From: Comamonas sp. lk
GTDB taxonomy: Bacteria > Bacteroidota > Bacteroidia > Chitinophagales > Chitinophagaceae
Direction of reading: 5' to 3'
Length of the DNA stretch: 32,517 nucleotides
Assembly: GCA_943327245.2 (NCBI GenBank)
Contig: CALPWK020000008.1
Location: 1 to 32,517 of the forward strand
In this document: positions 7,107 through 15,319 of the stretch, piece by piece
Position numbering within the stretch: position 1 is the stretch's first letter
Layout: the number at the start of each line of letters is the position of its first letter
Notes under the pieces: generated by a model
What the model saw: only the letters and a program-made list of their open reading frames with translations
Told to the model about the DNA's origin: nothing
Database searches by the model: none
Program-made: the position numbers and the translations under genes

Positions 7107-8891
7107 ATGGAAAACACAACAACAGCAATTAAAGGTGGAGAGTGGATCATTAAAGAAGTAGCTGCGAATGATATATTCATTCCAGAAGAATTTAATGAAG
7201 AACAAATTATGGTGCGCGACATGTGTACACAATTTGTAGACGGAGAAGTATTACCAGTGGCTGACCGTATTGATAAATTAGAGCCAGGATTAATGCCCGG
7301 TTTATTGGAGAAAGCAGGAGCACAAGGATTATTGGGTGTATCTGTCCCAGAGAACTATGGAGGACTAGGAAAAGATTTTATTACTTCCACCATTGTTGCA
7401 GAATACTTAGGAGGAGGTTATTCTTTCTCGGTGGCGAATGCTGCACATACAGGAATAGGAACATTGCCCATTTTATATTTTGGAACAGAAGCACAAAGAG
7501 AAAAATATATTCCAAAATTATCGAGTGGCGAATTTAAAGGAGCTTATGGATTAACAGAACCCAATAGTGGATCAGATGCATTGGGTGCAAAAACATCCGC
7601 TAAGCTTTCAGACGACGGAAAATATTATTTATTGAATGGACAAAAATGTTGGATCACGAACGGAGGCTTTGCAGACGTGTACACTGTGTTTGCAAAAATA
7701 GACGGCGAGTTATTCACTGCATTCATTTTAGAAAGAGGAATGGAAGGATTCACACAAGGACCAGAGGAACATAAAATGGGAATTAAAGGTTCAAGTACGG
7801 TACAATTATATTTTCAAGATTGTAAAGTACCCGTAGAAAATGTATTAGGGGAAATTGGAAAAGGACATATCATTGCATTCAATATTTTAAACATAGGACG
7901 TTTAAAGCTAGGTGCAGCAACACTTGGCGGAGCAAGAAGAGCATTAAGTACTACAGTTCAATATGCCATTACAAGAGAGCAATTTAAATTACCTATTGTA
8001 AAATTTGGTGCTATAAGACATAAGCTAGCAGAAATGGCGATTAGAATGTGGGTGGGAGAAAGTGCTTTGTATAGAGTATCAAAAAATATAGACGAGCAAG
8101 AATCAGAATTAGCAAAAGCAGGAAAGACATTGTCAGAATCTTTATTGGGTGCTGCAGAGGAATATGCAATTGAGTGTGCTATCTTAAAAGTATACGGAAG
8201 TGAATGTTTAGATTATATCGTAGACGAAGGTGTACAAGTACACGGAGGAAATGGATATAGCGACGAGTATTCTATTTCAAAAGCGTATCGTGATAGTCGT
8301 ATTAACAGAATTTACGAAGGCACCAACGAGATTAATAGATTGTTGACAGTGGACATGGTATTAAAAAGAGCAATGAAAGGGAAATTAGACTTAATGGGCC
8401 CTGCAATGAATGTTCAAAAAGAATTAATGAGTATTCCGGATTTTGGAAGCGAAGAAGAAGGTGCACTTGCAAAAGAGAAAAAAGCAATTTCCAATTTTAA
8501 AAAATGTATTTTAATGGTGGCCGGTGCTGCTGTTCAAAAACTAATGATGACCTTAAATAAGGAACAAGAAATATTAATGAATATTGCAGACATGTCAATT
8601 ATAACATTCCATGCAGAGTCAGCATTGTTAAGATTAGAAAAATTAACTGCATTAAAAGGAGCAGCAGCAACCGCTGTGCAAGCAGACATTGTAAGCACTT
8701 ATATTTATGATGCGGCAGATGCCATTAATAAAGCAGGAAAAGATGCATTGAATAGTTTTGCAGACGGAGATGAACTAAGAATGATGCATATTGGATTAAA
8801 GCGATTCACTAAAGTTGAACCATTTAATAGCAAGGAAGCGAGACGCAGAATTTGCGCACAGCTAGTTGCCGACAATGGATATAAATTATAA
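7107..8891 (+). CDS. Acyl-CoA dehydrogenase (long, VLCAD-like)
   Basis: FAD-dependent first enzyme of fatty acid beta-oxidation, forming trans-2-enoyl-CoA. The product has 594 residues, about 200 longer than tetrameric ACADs and similar in plan to the two-domain VLCAD/ACAD9 type common in Bacteroidota. Seen in order: the alpha-helical N-domain with LLGVSVPENYGGLGKDF; GAYGLTEPNSGSDALGAKT; CWITNGGFADVYTVFAK; the helical domain with REQFKLPIVKFGAIRHKLAEM; the VHGGNGY segment; and YEGTNEINR, whose Glu is the catalytic base in this subgroup. The C-terminal ~170 residues are an extra helical domain. It follows the MarR gene closely and ends at a strong terminator, so the two form a discrete regulated unit. 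Confidence 0.93.
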   Translation: MENTTTAIKGGEWIIKEVAANDIFIPEEFNEEQIMVRDMCTQFVDGEVLPVADRIDKLEPGLMPGLLEKAGAQGLLGVSVPENYGGLGKDFITSTIVAEYLGGGYSFSVANAAHTGIGTLPILYFGTEAQREKYIPKLSSGEFKGAYGLTEPNSGSDALGAKTSAKLSDDGKYYLLNGQKCWITNGGFADVYTVFAKIDGELFTAFILERGMEGFTQGPEEHKMGIKGSSTVQLYFQDCKVPVENVLGEIGKGHIIAFNILNIGRLKLGAATLGGARRALSTTVQYAITREQFKLPIVKFGAIRHKLAEMAIRMWVGESALYRVSKNIDEQESELAKAGKTLSESLLGAAEEYAIECAILKVYGSECLDYIVDEGVQVHGGNGYSDEYSISKAYRDSRINRIYEGTNEINRLLTVDMVLKRAMKGKLDLMGPAMNVQKELMSIPDFGSEEEGALAKEKKAISNFKKCILMVAGAAVQKLMMTLNKEQEILMNIADMSIITFHAESALLRLEKLTALKGAAATAVQADIVSTYIYDAADAINKAGKDALNSFADGDELRMMHIGLKRFTKVEPFNSKEARRRICAQLVADNGYKL

Positions 8892-8940
8892 AGAAGTTCT
8901 AAAAAATACTATTTTAATTTGAATTGTTGAATTAGGTTTT

Positions 8941-8974
8941 AGCGTCCCACAAGTAATTGTTGGGACGCTTTTTT
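8941..8974 (+). terminator. Rho-independent terminator of the acyl-CoA dehydrogenase operon
   Basis: A 9-bp stem (AGCGTCCCA / TGGGACGCT, 8941-8949 with 8961-8969) and 11-nt loop are followed by a six-T run. It lies 49 nt after the stop codon. The opposite strand has only AAAACC after the stem, so it serves the plus strand and separates it from the convergent Lrp gene. Confidence 0.88.
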
Positions 8975-8975
8975 A

Positions 8976-9464
8976 TTATACAATTTTTACATTTCTAGAA
9001 AAGCTTTCTTCTAAAGAAATCAAAGTTTCTGTACGTTCAATCCCTTTAATTTTTTGAAGTTCATCATGTAAAACAAAACGTAATTGCTGAATGTCCTTAC
9101 AAACAATTTCCACAAACATGCTATAATTACCTGTAGTATAATTAACACGCACTACTTGAGGAATTGCTTTTAACGCTTGAGCCACATTATCATACATAGA
9201 ACTCTTCTCCAAATAAATACCAATGAAAGCAATAATGTCATAACCCAATACTTTAAGGTCCACAGCCAAACGCTTCCCTTGCACAATGCCTAGTTCTTCC
9301 AATTTTTTAATACGGACGTGTATGGTACCACCCGACACAAAAAACTGTTTCCCTAAATCTGCGTAGGAAACCTCGGCATCCTGCATCATAGCTTGAATAA
9401 TTTGCAAATCCAGCTTATCTAAGCTTTTGTCAATGTTCAATTTAGTATTAGATTTTGGCTCCAT
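8976..9464 (-). CDS. Lrp/AsnC family transcriptional regulator
   Basis: Feast/famine regulator of 162 residues. An N-terminal winged HTH is visible as LDLQIIQAMMQDAEVSYADLGKQ and GTIHVRIKKLEELGIVQG (residues ~18-60). The C-terminal RAM/AsnC ligand-binding domain runs from GYDIIAFIGIYLEK through VVRVNYTTGNYSMFVEIV to the final ETLISLEESF. Proteins of this family sense amino acids or small metabolites and often autoregulate. An 8-bp palindrome TTGTACAA lies 2 nt upstream of its start codon (9467-9474), which could be part of a self-binding site (weak inference). It is divergent from the tRNA-like RNA gene across an AT-rich 70-bp stretch and convergent with the acyl-CoA dehydrogenase. Confidence 0.92.
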   Translation of the reverse strand: MEPKSNTKLNIDKSLDKLDLQIIQAMMQDAEVSYADLGKQFFVSGGTIHVRIKKLEELGIVQGKRLAVDLKVLGYDIIAFIGIYLEKSSMYDNVAQALKAIPQVVRVNYTTGNYSMFVEIVCKDIQQLRFVLHDELQKIKGIERTETLISLEESFSRNVKIV

Positions 9465-9535
9465 ATTTGTACAATTTTAAATATAATAGCAATTTATTAA
9501 ATATTTTCTACATTTTAAAAATATTAGTTAAAATA

Positions 9536-9567
9536 TTTGCAACATATAGGCTAATCCTTTAGTTTTG
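9536..9567 (+). promoter_or_regulatory. Promoter of the tRNA-like RNA
   Basis: TTTG at 9536-9539, a 20-nt spacer and TAGTTTTG at 9560-9567 are a full match to TTTG-N(17-23)-TAnnTTTG. Predicted transcription start is near 9571, leaving a ~55-nt 5' leader before the base-paired core at 9626. Confidence 0.75.
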
Positions 9568-9625
9568 ATATATCAAATGAGGGAAATACACTAAGTAAAC
9601 CCCGTCAAATGAAAGTTCTTAATAC

Positions 9626-9788
9626 TGTGGGGTGATGAAATTTTGGCAGACATGCCCCCTTGTCTCGGGGGTGAGGATCACGGGATAAATATAGCATAGA
9701 GCCGTCTAGCAATAGGCGACCAGGGTCGACCACTGAACTTTGTGCTACAACTAACTGCCTCATGGAGGTTCGACCCCTCCCCCTACAG
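9626..9788 (+). ncRNA. Unassigned tRNA-like structured RNA
   Basis: A free-standing RNA gene with GC-rich paired blocks in AT-rich surroundings. The ends pair as a 7-bp acceptor stem (TGTGGGG 9626-9632 with CCCTACA 9781-9787, one G-T). A canonical T arm adjoins it: GGAGG, loop TTCGACC, CCTCC (9764-9780). The 5' side has a Leu/Ser-like D region with GG at 9645-9646, then a 5-bp hairpin CCCCC-TTGTCTC-GGGGG (9655-9671) in the anticodon-arm place (nominal GUC, but U at 37). Between it and the T arm are 92 nt instead of 5-20. They contain a 10-bp helix (9692-9701 with 9738-9747) enclosing CGTCTA-GCAA-TAGGCG, a GNRA-type hairpin. GGCAG 9645-9649 can pair with CTGCC 9755-9759, like a tmRNA P2 helix. 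CCA is not encoded. It is neither a normal tRNA nor full-size tmRNA, and its role is unknown. Confidence 0.7.
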
Positions 9789-9798
9789 CAACTATTAG

Positions 9799-9837
9799 TC
9801 CCTATTATATTGTTAATCAATGTGATAGGGATTTTTT
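9799..9837 (+). terminator. Strong terminator of the tRNA-like RNA
   Basis: A continuous 14-bp stem (9799-9812 with 9818-9831, two G-T pairs) closes a TTAAT loop and is followed by TTTTTT. It starts only 11 nt after the tRNA-like 3' end, which sets a transcript of about 265 nt from the predicted start. Confidence 0.9.
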
Positions 9838-9895
9838 ATTTGTGTTAAGTGACACTATTAGGGGAAGCTATTAGAAGTTTGCTCCTTATATGATT

Positions 9896-10939
9896 TTATT
9901 CAGTTTCAAATGCACCGGCGGATAAGTTGGTAGTAATAACTTCTCCAGCTTTAATATGCAACCATTCCCCTTTATCAATAGCCTCCTCGGGATGATTGGT
10001 AAACTTAGACGTCCAAGGTTCTAGCGCAACTGTGTAACACTTGCCCCACCATGGAAAATCTTGGGTCGCTTTTCTTTCCTGCCATAACCATAAACATTTA
10101 AATATATCAGCATCCCAGTTAACTTTAAACCCAACTTTTTGCGTGTTACTAATTATGCTATAGTAAGCATTATTAGTAGTGGTTTCAAAATTAGTTAAAT
10201 AGGAAAGATCACTGTAGGCAGGTGCTTCTGTGTCCGGAATAATACTTGCATTCAGTATATTACCTTCAGGGTCTTCTGCATTAGGCCATTCATAAATCTT
10301 ACCTTGTTTGAATCTTCTTGGAGATGATATGGTATCATGTACTTCCATTGTTTTAGCATTTGTTTCAATAGATGCACCATCGTTTAAAAAAGGAAGGCCA
10401 AATGCAATATGATGGCCCCACATAATATCTAAAGGTGTAGCACTCTCATTAGTTAATTGTTCTGTAATAAATAGATTGGCATTATTTTTTTTAATCGTTA
10501 ATGTTTTTTCAATTAATAAAGGCATTCTTAAAGGTCGTGTCCAAAATTTTACGGAAACTTCCTCAAATGTATCTTTGATGATAGCATACTTCCAAGGTAT
10601 TAAAGACACTTCTCCATGTAATCCTAAGGAAGCTCCTCGATAATTAAAAGACGGACTATTAGGCAGTATCTCTTGCCATCCACCATAATAATAATCTTCC
10701 GATTGATTCGTAGTGTCTCGCATTTGTGAAAACTCTTTTAAAGGATTGGAAATCCCTTTATCGAGTCTTAATAAAAAATCTAGGTCTAATGGTTTGTATT
10801 TAAACTCAAAAATATCAGAACCACGGTCAGCTAATATTCCAATACGTAAAAATGCATTTTCTAAATATATAACTTTCATGCCTTTGTAGGCCCAGTCGTC
10901 AGATATTGTACAATTTTGATTTTGTTTTGTTATTTGCAT
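9896..10939 (-). CDS. DUF4432 / aldose 1-epimerase-like protein
   Basis: Predicted carbohydrate-processing protein of 347 residues with the galactose mutarotase-like beta-sandwich. The N-terminal half carries LRIGILADRGSDIFEF and GGWQEILPNS, then the LGLHGEVSLIPW block near residue 108 and WGHHIAFGLPFL near residue 174, whose histidines correspond to the active-site region of aldose epimerases and DUF4432 proteins. The C-terminus contains FKCLWLWQERKA and YTVALEPW. There is no signal peptide, so it acts in the cytoplasm. It is last in the leftward operon, 13 bp after the lactonase, and would interconvert sugar anomers or a closely related isomer for the dehydrogenase step (inference). A strong terminator was not seen downstream on this strand. 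Confidence 0.78.
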   Translation of the reverse strand: MQITKQNQNCTISDDWAYKGMKVIYLENAFLRIGILADRGSDIFEFKYKPLDLDFLLRLDKGISNPLKEFSQMRDTTNQSEDYYYGGWQEILPNSPSFNYRGASLGLHGEVSLIPWKYAIIKDTFEEVSVKFWTRPLRMPLLIEKTLTIKKNNANLFITEQLTNESATPLDIMWGHHIAFGLPFLNDGASIETNAKTMEVHDTISSPRRFKQGKIYEWPNAEDPEGNILNASIIPDTEAPAYSDLSYLTNFETTTNNAYYSIISNTQKVGFKVNWDADIFKCLWLWQERKATQDFPWWGKCYTVALEPWTSKFTNHPEEAIDKGEWLHIKAGEVITTNLSAGAFETE

Positions 10940-10952
10940 TATTTTATTTTTA

Positions 10953-12095
10953 TTAAATTATTAGCCACGCCAAGCTAACAGGTGATTTGATATTTTCAAC
11001 GATATTGAAAAAGCGAAGCGTGCCGTTATTAGGATTGATTGAAAAAATTGTAATTGTATCTGAATCTTGATGCGTTATTAAAAGCCATTTGCCAGTTGGA
11101 TCTATAATAAAATCCCTTGGAGTTGTACCCAATGTTTTATAGGTATCAATATGCTTAATAGTACCATTTACTTTATCAAAAGTATATAATCTAATAGTAT
11201 TATCACTTCTTATGGATGTATAAATATAATTCCCATTGTCCGATACCCTAATAGCTGCACCTCCATAATCACAATGTAAAGTAGATGGTTCTAACATTGG
11301 AAAAGTTCCAATAATATCATAACTATCAGCATTTTCAATGTTGTTTTTTATACCGTTATTTTTTATAATAGTCACAGACCCAGTAAGTTCATTAATAATA
11401 AACCCATGTTTGAATTTAGTATCAAAACAAATATGTCTTGGGCCGCTACCAGCTGGCAAATTGATAATTTGATGCAGTACAGCGGTTGATATACTATTTT
11501 CTTGTTGAATGGTATATACCCTTACTTCATCTAAACCTAAATCGGCTACAAGTATTTTATTTAAAGCATGGTCAAAGTAAACACAATGTGCATGGGCAGA
11601 AGATTGTCTTGTAGGATGTTGGCTATGCCCCTTATGTTGTATCGTCAATGGGTCCAATAATACCTTTTTATCCAAATTATATAAAATCACATTTCCTGTT
11701 TCATAACAGGAAACTGCTATTAATTTATTACTAATGTCATTGTTGATATAAGCTACATGACAAGGACAACCTCCCTCAATGACTTGTGAATTGATTAAAT
11801 TAAGTGTGTAGTTATTTTTATTAATACTATACGATTGTAAGCTAGGATTTTTGGAAGCTAATAATTCGGTACTAGTAAAAAGTATTGGCGCTTCTGAATT
11901 ATTTATGTATTGTAATTCTTTATTTACAATGCATAAATAACTTGGATTGATTTCTTTTTGAGTGTGTAGTAATTGTAAATTACCATTAACGGTGTTAAAC
12001 TGAAAACAATAAATACCTTCACCGTGACCTCCAAAATTGCCATCAACTATTTCGGTATAAGATCCACAATATAAAATTTGTATATTATTTTCCAC
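10953..12095 (-). CDS. YkgE/6-phosphogluconolactonase-type beta-propeller lactonase
   Basis: Seven-bladed beta-propeller of 380 residues in the family of E. coli Pgl/YbhE and fungal carboxymuconate cyclase. Repeated blades are seen, with the family blocks LYCGSYTE at the N-terminus, PCHVAYINND, HAHCVYFDHALNKILVADLG around residue 170, LPAGSGPRHICFD, SVTIIKN, and TLGTTPRDFIIDPTGKWLLITHQDSDTI near the C-terminus. No signal peptide is present. The likely reaction is hydrolysis of a sugar lactone made by the SDR dehydrogenase of the same operon. The gap to the upstream solute-binding-like gene is one base, so translation is probably coupled. The substrate (phosphorylated or free aldonolactone) cannot be told from sequence. 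Confidence 0.82.
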   Translation of the reverse strand: MENNIQILYCGSYTEIVDGNFGGHGEGIYCFQFNTVNGNLQLLHTQKEINPSYLCIVNKELQYINNSEAPILFTSTELLASKNPSLQSYSINKNNYTLNLINSQVIEGGCPCHVAYINNDISNKLIAVSCYETGNVILYNLDKKVLLDPLTIQHKGHSQHPTRQSSAHAHCVYFDHALNKILVADLGLDEVRVYTIQQENSISTAVLHQIINLPAGSGPRHICFDTKFKHGFIINELTGSVTIIKNNGIKNNIENADSYDIIGTFPMLEPSTLHCDYGGAAIRVSDNGNYIYTSIRSDNTIRLYTFDKVNGTIKHIDTYKTLGTTPRDFIIDPTGKWLLITHQDSDTITIFSINPNNGTLRFFNIVENIKSPVSLAWLII

Positions 12096-12096
12096 G

Positions 12097-13239
12097 TTAA
12101 GATTTTTCTATATTATAAGATACACTATAGCCTTCTTGTAAATTTTGTAATACGCGTTCAGCAGACGTATCATTTACTAAAAATGCATGAACAACTTCTC
12201 CTAACCATTGCTGAAACTTAGGCCAACCTGCGTATCTAGGTCTAACATACGCTTTAGATAAAGTAGCAAATGTATTGTTGAAAAAATTGTTAGTTAAATT
12301 ATTAGCAGCACCATCATGCCAAGCAAAAGCGTTTCCTGGCTGTCCTTGTTCATTTACGTAGATAGCTGCTTGAATATGATCACTACAAATCCAAGCAGCA
12401 TATTCGGCAGCAATTAAAGGCTCCTTACAAGTTGAAGTAATTGCAATACCTGCACCTCCTAAAACAGCATTGCTTATTTCGGGGGCATTATGAAAATGTA
12501 AAAGGTGTTTTCTAAAACCCTTTCTTGAATAATTGGTATAACAAAATGCTAGCGGGCTGTAAGCAATATCATTAAACGCTGACATATAATCATATAAAGC
12601 AATTGGATTCCATTGTAAAGCATTAGGATAAAATAGATCACGCATAGAACGCATCATATTCAAGGCCTTTAACCCAATTTCAGGGTCAACTAATAATTTA
12701 CTATTTTCTGTGATAGGGGAGCCAAGTTGAGCGGTAATACTTAAAAATGTACATAAACAATCGGTAGGGCAAAGTGCCATTCCTGTATATAAATTTTTTT
12801 GTTTTAATACAGCCGTTAATTCAAAAACCTCCTTCCAATTATTAGGTAGGGGTAAATCACCTAATAAATCGGGTCTAACACTTGCACATTGCATGGCTGC
12901 ATCAATAGGTAATGCCCATTGCTTATTGTGATAATGGTAACTTTCAAAGCTAGGGCCTGCGGATGCACTTTTAAATAAATTCAACTTTGTATCTGTTAGG
13001 ATATTATTTAATGGCAACAAGCATTTTGTAGCTTCTGCTACTCCTACATGCGGATGATCCATTATAATTAAATCAAATTGTCTAGAAAGCGATTCTAGGG
13101 ACTCGTCTCCAAAATTAGTGAGTGATCTTTTTTGCCATGAAACCTGTATCCCTTTCTCTTTTTCATAAAGAGCAGAAGCAGCTATAAGTGGCTCATACCC
13201 TCTTGCATGATCCCAAGTAATTCCCTTTAATTTCATCAT
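12097..13239 (-). CDS. Solute-binding-protein fold without signal peptide
   Basis: A 380-residue protein with the layout of family 1 extracellular sugar-binding proteins: GITWDHARGYEPLIAASALYE, a SRQFDLIIMDHPHVG strand, NNILTD, WALPIDAAMQC near residue 107, and a C-terminal PLIAAEYAAWICSD helix and YAGWPKFQQWLGEVV. It starts MMKLKGITWDH, with neither a signal peptide nor a lipobox, and no ABC permease or ATPase gene is in the operon. It therefore probably stays in the cytoplasm and is not a transport component. It might bind or process an intermediate of the pathway, or act as an enzyme; both are conjecture. It lies 24 bp after the enoyl-CoA hydratase gene and 1 bp before the lactonase. Confidence 0.7.
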   Translation of the reverse strand: MMKLKGITWDHARGYEPLIAASALYEKEKGIQVSWQKRSLTNFGDESLESLSRQFDLIIMDHPHVGVAEATKCLLPLNNILTDTKLNLFKSASAGPSFESYHYHNKQWALPIDAAMQCASVRPDLLGDLPLPNNWKEVFELTAVLKQKNLYTGMALCPTDCLCTFLSITAQLGSPITENSKLLVDPEIGLKALNMMRSMRDLFYPNALQWNPIALYDYMSAFNDIAYSPLAFCYTNYSRKGFRKHLLHFHNAPEISNAVLGGAGIAITSTCKEPLIAAEYAAWICSDHIQAAIYVNEQGQPGNAFAWHDGAANNLTNNFFNNTFATLSKAYVRPRYAGWPKFQQWLGEVVHAFLVNDTSAERVLQNLQEGYSVSYNIEKS

Positions 13240-13263
13240 TACTAATGGCTTTGCTTATTAGGA

Positions 13264-14052
13264 TTATTTCTTTTCCTGATTTTTATTAATACTATTATTA
13301 TAGAAAGCTTGTATTTTTTCTTGACCCTCTAAAGAATTATAAAATTTTCCTAAAGCAAATGCCTCTTGCTGTTGCAATTCAGGCGTAATACCATTAATGG
13401 CTTCCTGTGTTAATTGTTTAATAGTTTGCAACCTGTCAGGTAATTGATTAGCAATATTACTTGCAAATTCAGTGACGTTCTCTTTGAAACTTTCTCTAGG
13501 ATAAATATAATTGACAACACCACGCACTTGCATTTCTTCTGCTAAAACAGTGCGACCAGTCATAACAATTTCATTAGCTAAATTAACCCCAATTTTTTGG
13601 GCTAATCTTAAAGTGCCGCCACCGCCAGGAATCAAATTTAATAATATTTCAGGCAGACCCATTTTAGCACCTGCTGATGCTAAAATCATATCACATGCTA
13701 AAGCAATTTCAAACCCGCCCCCAAATGCATAGCCATTAATAGCAGCTATAATAACTTTTGAATTTTTTTCAATTGCAGTATAGAGTGAATGTCCTTTAAT
13801 TTGGAATGCATCAAATTCAGCTTGCGTTTGTTTTGCATATTCTTTAATATCTGCTCCTGCCATAAAGGCTTTGCCTGCACCAGTGATTACGACCACACCA
13901 ACTTCTTTACTATCTGCCTTATGCACCATATCTAATACCTGTATAATTTCGTCCATCATTATGGCATTCATTGCATTTAAATGTGCTTCCCTATTAAATG
14001 TAATCCAGGCAATTCTATTTTTTATTTCGAAAAGGATATGTCGATATTCCAT
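13264..14052 (-). CDS. Enoyl-CoA hydratase/isomerase (crotonase family)
   Basis: A 262-residue crotonase-fold enzyme acting on acyl-CoA thioesters. The first oxyanion-hole loop is AFMAGADIKEYA (residues 62-73); the second is NGYAFGGGFEIALACD (106-121). Both acid/base glutamates of true hydratases are present, Glu115 in GGGFEIA and Glu135 in GLPEILLNLIPGGGGTLRL, so hydration/dehydration chemistry is likely rather than a degenerate activity. The C-terminal helical region completes the usual length. The gene sits directly after the CoA-transferase (35 bp), which suggests the two act in sequence: activation of a carboxylate to its CoA ester, then water elimination or addition. The link to sugar acids is inferred from the rest of the operon. 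Confidence 0.9.
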   Translation of the reverse strand: MEYRHILFEIKNRIAWITFNREAHLNAMNAIMMDEIIQVLDMVHKADSKEVGVVVITGAGKAFMAGADIKEYAKQTQAEFDAFQIKGHSLYTAIEKNSKVIIAAINGYAFGGGFEIALACDMILASAGAKMGLPEILLNLIPGGGGTLRLAQKIGVNLANEIVMTGRTVLAEEMQVRGVVNYIYPRESFKENVTEFASNIANQLPDRLQTIKQLTQEAINGITPELQQQEAFALGKFYNSLEGQEKIQAFYNNSINKNQEKK

Positions 14053-14087
14053 TATATATTAATTTTTTAACCTGATTTTAAAAATAA

Positions 14088-15296
14088 TTATGCGTTCAAT
14101 TTTTCTACTGAAATGATTTTATCATTTAATAAATTTTCAATCATAGCTTCATCATAACCTAATTCTTTTAAAATTTCAGGACCATGTTCTCCAATCATAG
14201 GCGAGGGTCTTGTAATCGCACCAGGTGTTTCACTCATTGTAAATGGAATATTGGTAACAGAAAGATTACCAGCTTTAGGATGTTTGATGTTAACAAATGT
14301 ATTGTTATGAATTACCTGTGGATCTTGTGCCACTTCAGATTGATTATTAACTTGCGCTACCCATAAATCATATCCCAACATAATAGTAAGCCATTCCTGT
14401 GTCGTTTTAGAAATAGTAACCGCCTGGATACGGTAATAGATTTCATCTCTTTTATCAAATAAAATTTGACTATCATTATATACTAATAAACTAGGATCAC
14501 CCAATGCTTCAACTAGTGTGGCAAAAGGATTCATAGCAATGGCCAAATAACCATCTTTAGTTTTATATGTACCAAATGGGGCGGGATTACCAGGATGGCC
14601 AATGCCAGATTCAGGGCGTTCAAATTGTACCCCCAAATTCTGAATCGTAAAATAATCTTGCATTTGAAAAGCAATAGCAGAAGAAAGTAAATTAGTTTGG
14701 ATTTCTTGACCAATGCCCGTTTTTTCTCTAAAATAAAGTGCGGCTAATATTGCATAAACACAATTAAAGGCATTGACTTGATCACAAAGTGCAGTACCTA
14801 AAGCAACTGGGCCATCCGATTTTTTTCCACTTGTCATTATTGCACCACTAACGCTTTGCACCAGTAAATCCTGTCCAGGTCTTTTTAAATAAGGTCCATC
14901 ATTACCCCAACCTGAAGCAGAACAATAAATAATTTTAGGATTAATTTTCTTTAAAGCTTCGTAGCCATACCCTAATCTTTCCATCACCCCGGGTCTGAAA
15001 TTTTCAACTACAATATCAGCTTGTTCAATTAATTGTAATATTATTTTTTTACCGGCTTCTTTTTTCATGTCTATAGCAATAGAACGTTTGTTTCTATTCC
15101 AAGCCATAAAACAGGGTGATTCATTTCCTGCAATCCATTTATTAAAAAATGTCATGCCCCTATATATATCGCCCGTGCCATACCTTTCAATTTTGATAAC
15201 GTCGGCGCCTAAGTCACCAAGCATTTGAGTCGCATAAGGACCTTGAAGAAGTTGTGAAAAATCGATAACTTTTAAACCTGCTAAAGCCTGTTTCAT
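14088..15296 (-). CDS. Class III CoA-transferase (CaiB/BaiF family)
   Basis: A 402-residue enzyme that moves CoA between carboxylates (family of formyl-CoA and carnitine CoA-transferases). Clear family blocks are LAGLKVIDFSQLLQGPYATQMLGDLGADVIKIE in the first 37 residues, RNKRSIAIDMKKEAGK, VVENFRPGVMERLGYGYEAL, CSASGWGNDGPY, and RPGQDLLVQSVSG with the expected catalytic Asp143. A later GHPGNPAPFGTYKTKDGYLAIAM covers the small domain. It is the third gene of the leftward operon, between the SDR and the enoyl-CoA hydratase. In this setting it probably activates the carboxylate produced by oxidation and lactone opening. Donor and acceptor are not predictable from sequence. Confidence 0.92.
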   Translation of the reverse strand: MKQALAGLKVIDFSQLLQGPYATQMLGDLGADVIKIERYGTGDIYRGMTFFNKWIAGNESPCFMAWNRNKRSIAIDMKKEAGKKIILQLIEQADIVVENFRPGVMERLGYGYEALKKINPKIIYCSASGWGNDGPYLKRPGQDLLVQSVSGAIMTSGKKSDGPVALGTALCDQVNAFNCVYAILAALYFREKTGIGQEIQTNLLSSAIAFQMQDYFTIQNLGVQFERPESGIGHPGNPAPFGTYKTKDGYLAIAMNPFATLVEALGDPSLLVYNDSQILFDKRDEIYYRIQAVTISKTTQEWLTIMLGYDLWVAQVNNQSEVAQDPQVIHNNTFVNIKHPKAGNLSVTNIPFTMSETPGAITRPSPMIGEHGPEILKELGYDEAMIENLLNDKIISVEKLNA

Positions 15297-15319
15297 ATTA
15301 TTTGTAATTTTTAAAATAG

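Noticed and set aside
9626-9788. tmRNA, RNase P RNA, SRP RNA or tRNA-Sec as identity of the tRNA-like RNA
   Set aside because: No tag frame or G3-U70 pair and far too short for tmRNA; no GAGGAAAGUC block of RNase P RNA; no GGAA/AGCAG SRP loop; the putative anticodon is not UCA. An ordinary tRNA-Asp is excluded by the long insert and U37.
9605-9820. 71-residue minus-strand open frame over the structured RNA
   Set aside because: It lies wholly antisense to the paired RNA core and terminator hairpin, has no domain-like content, and the base pairing on the plus strand explains the sequence better.
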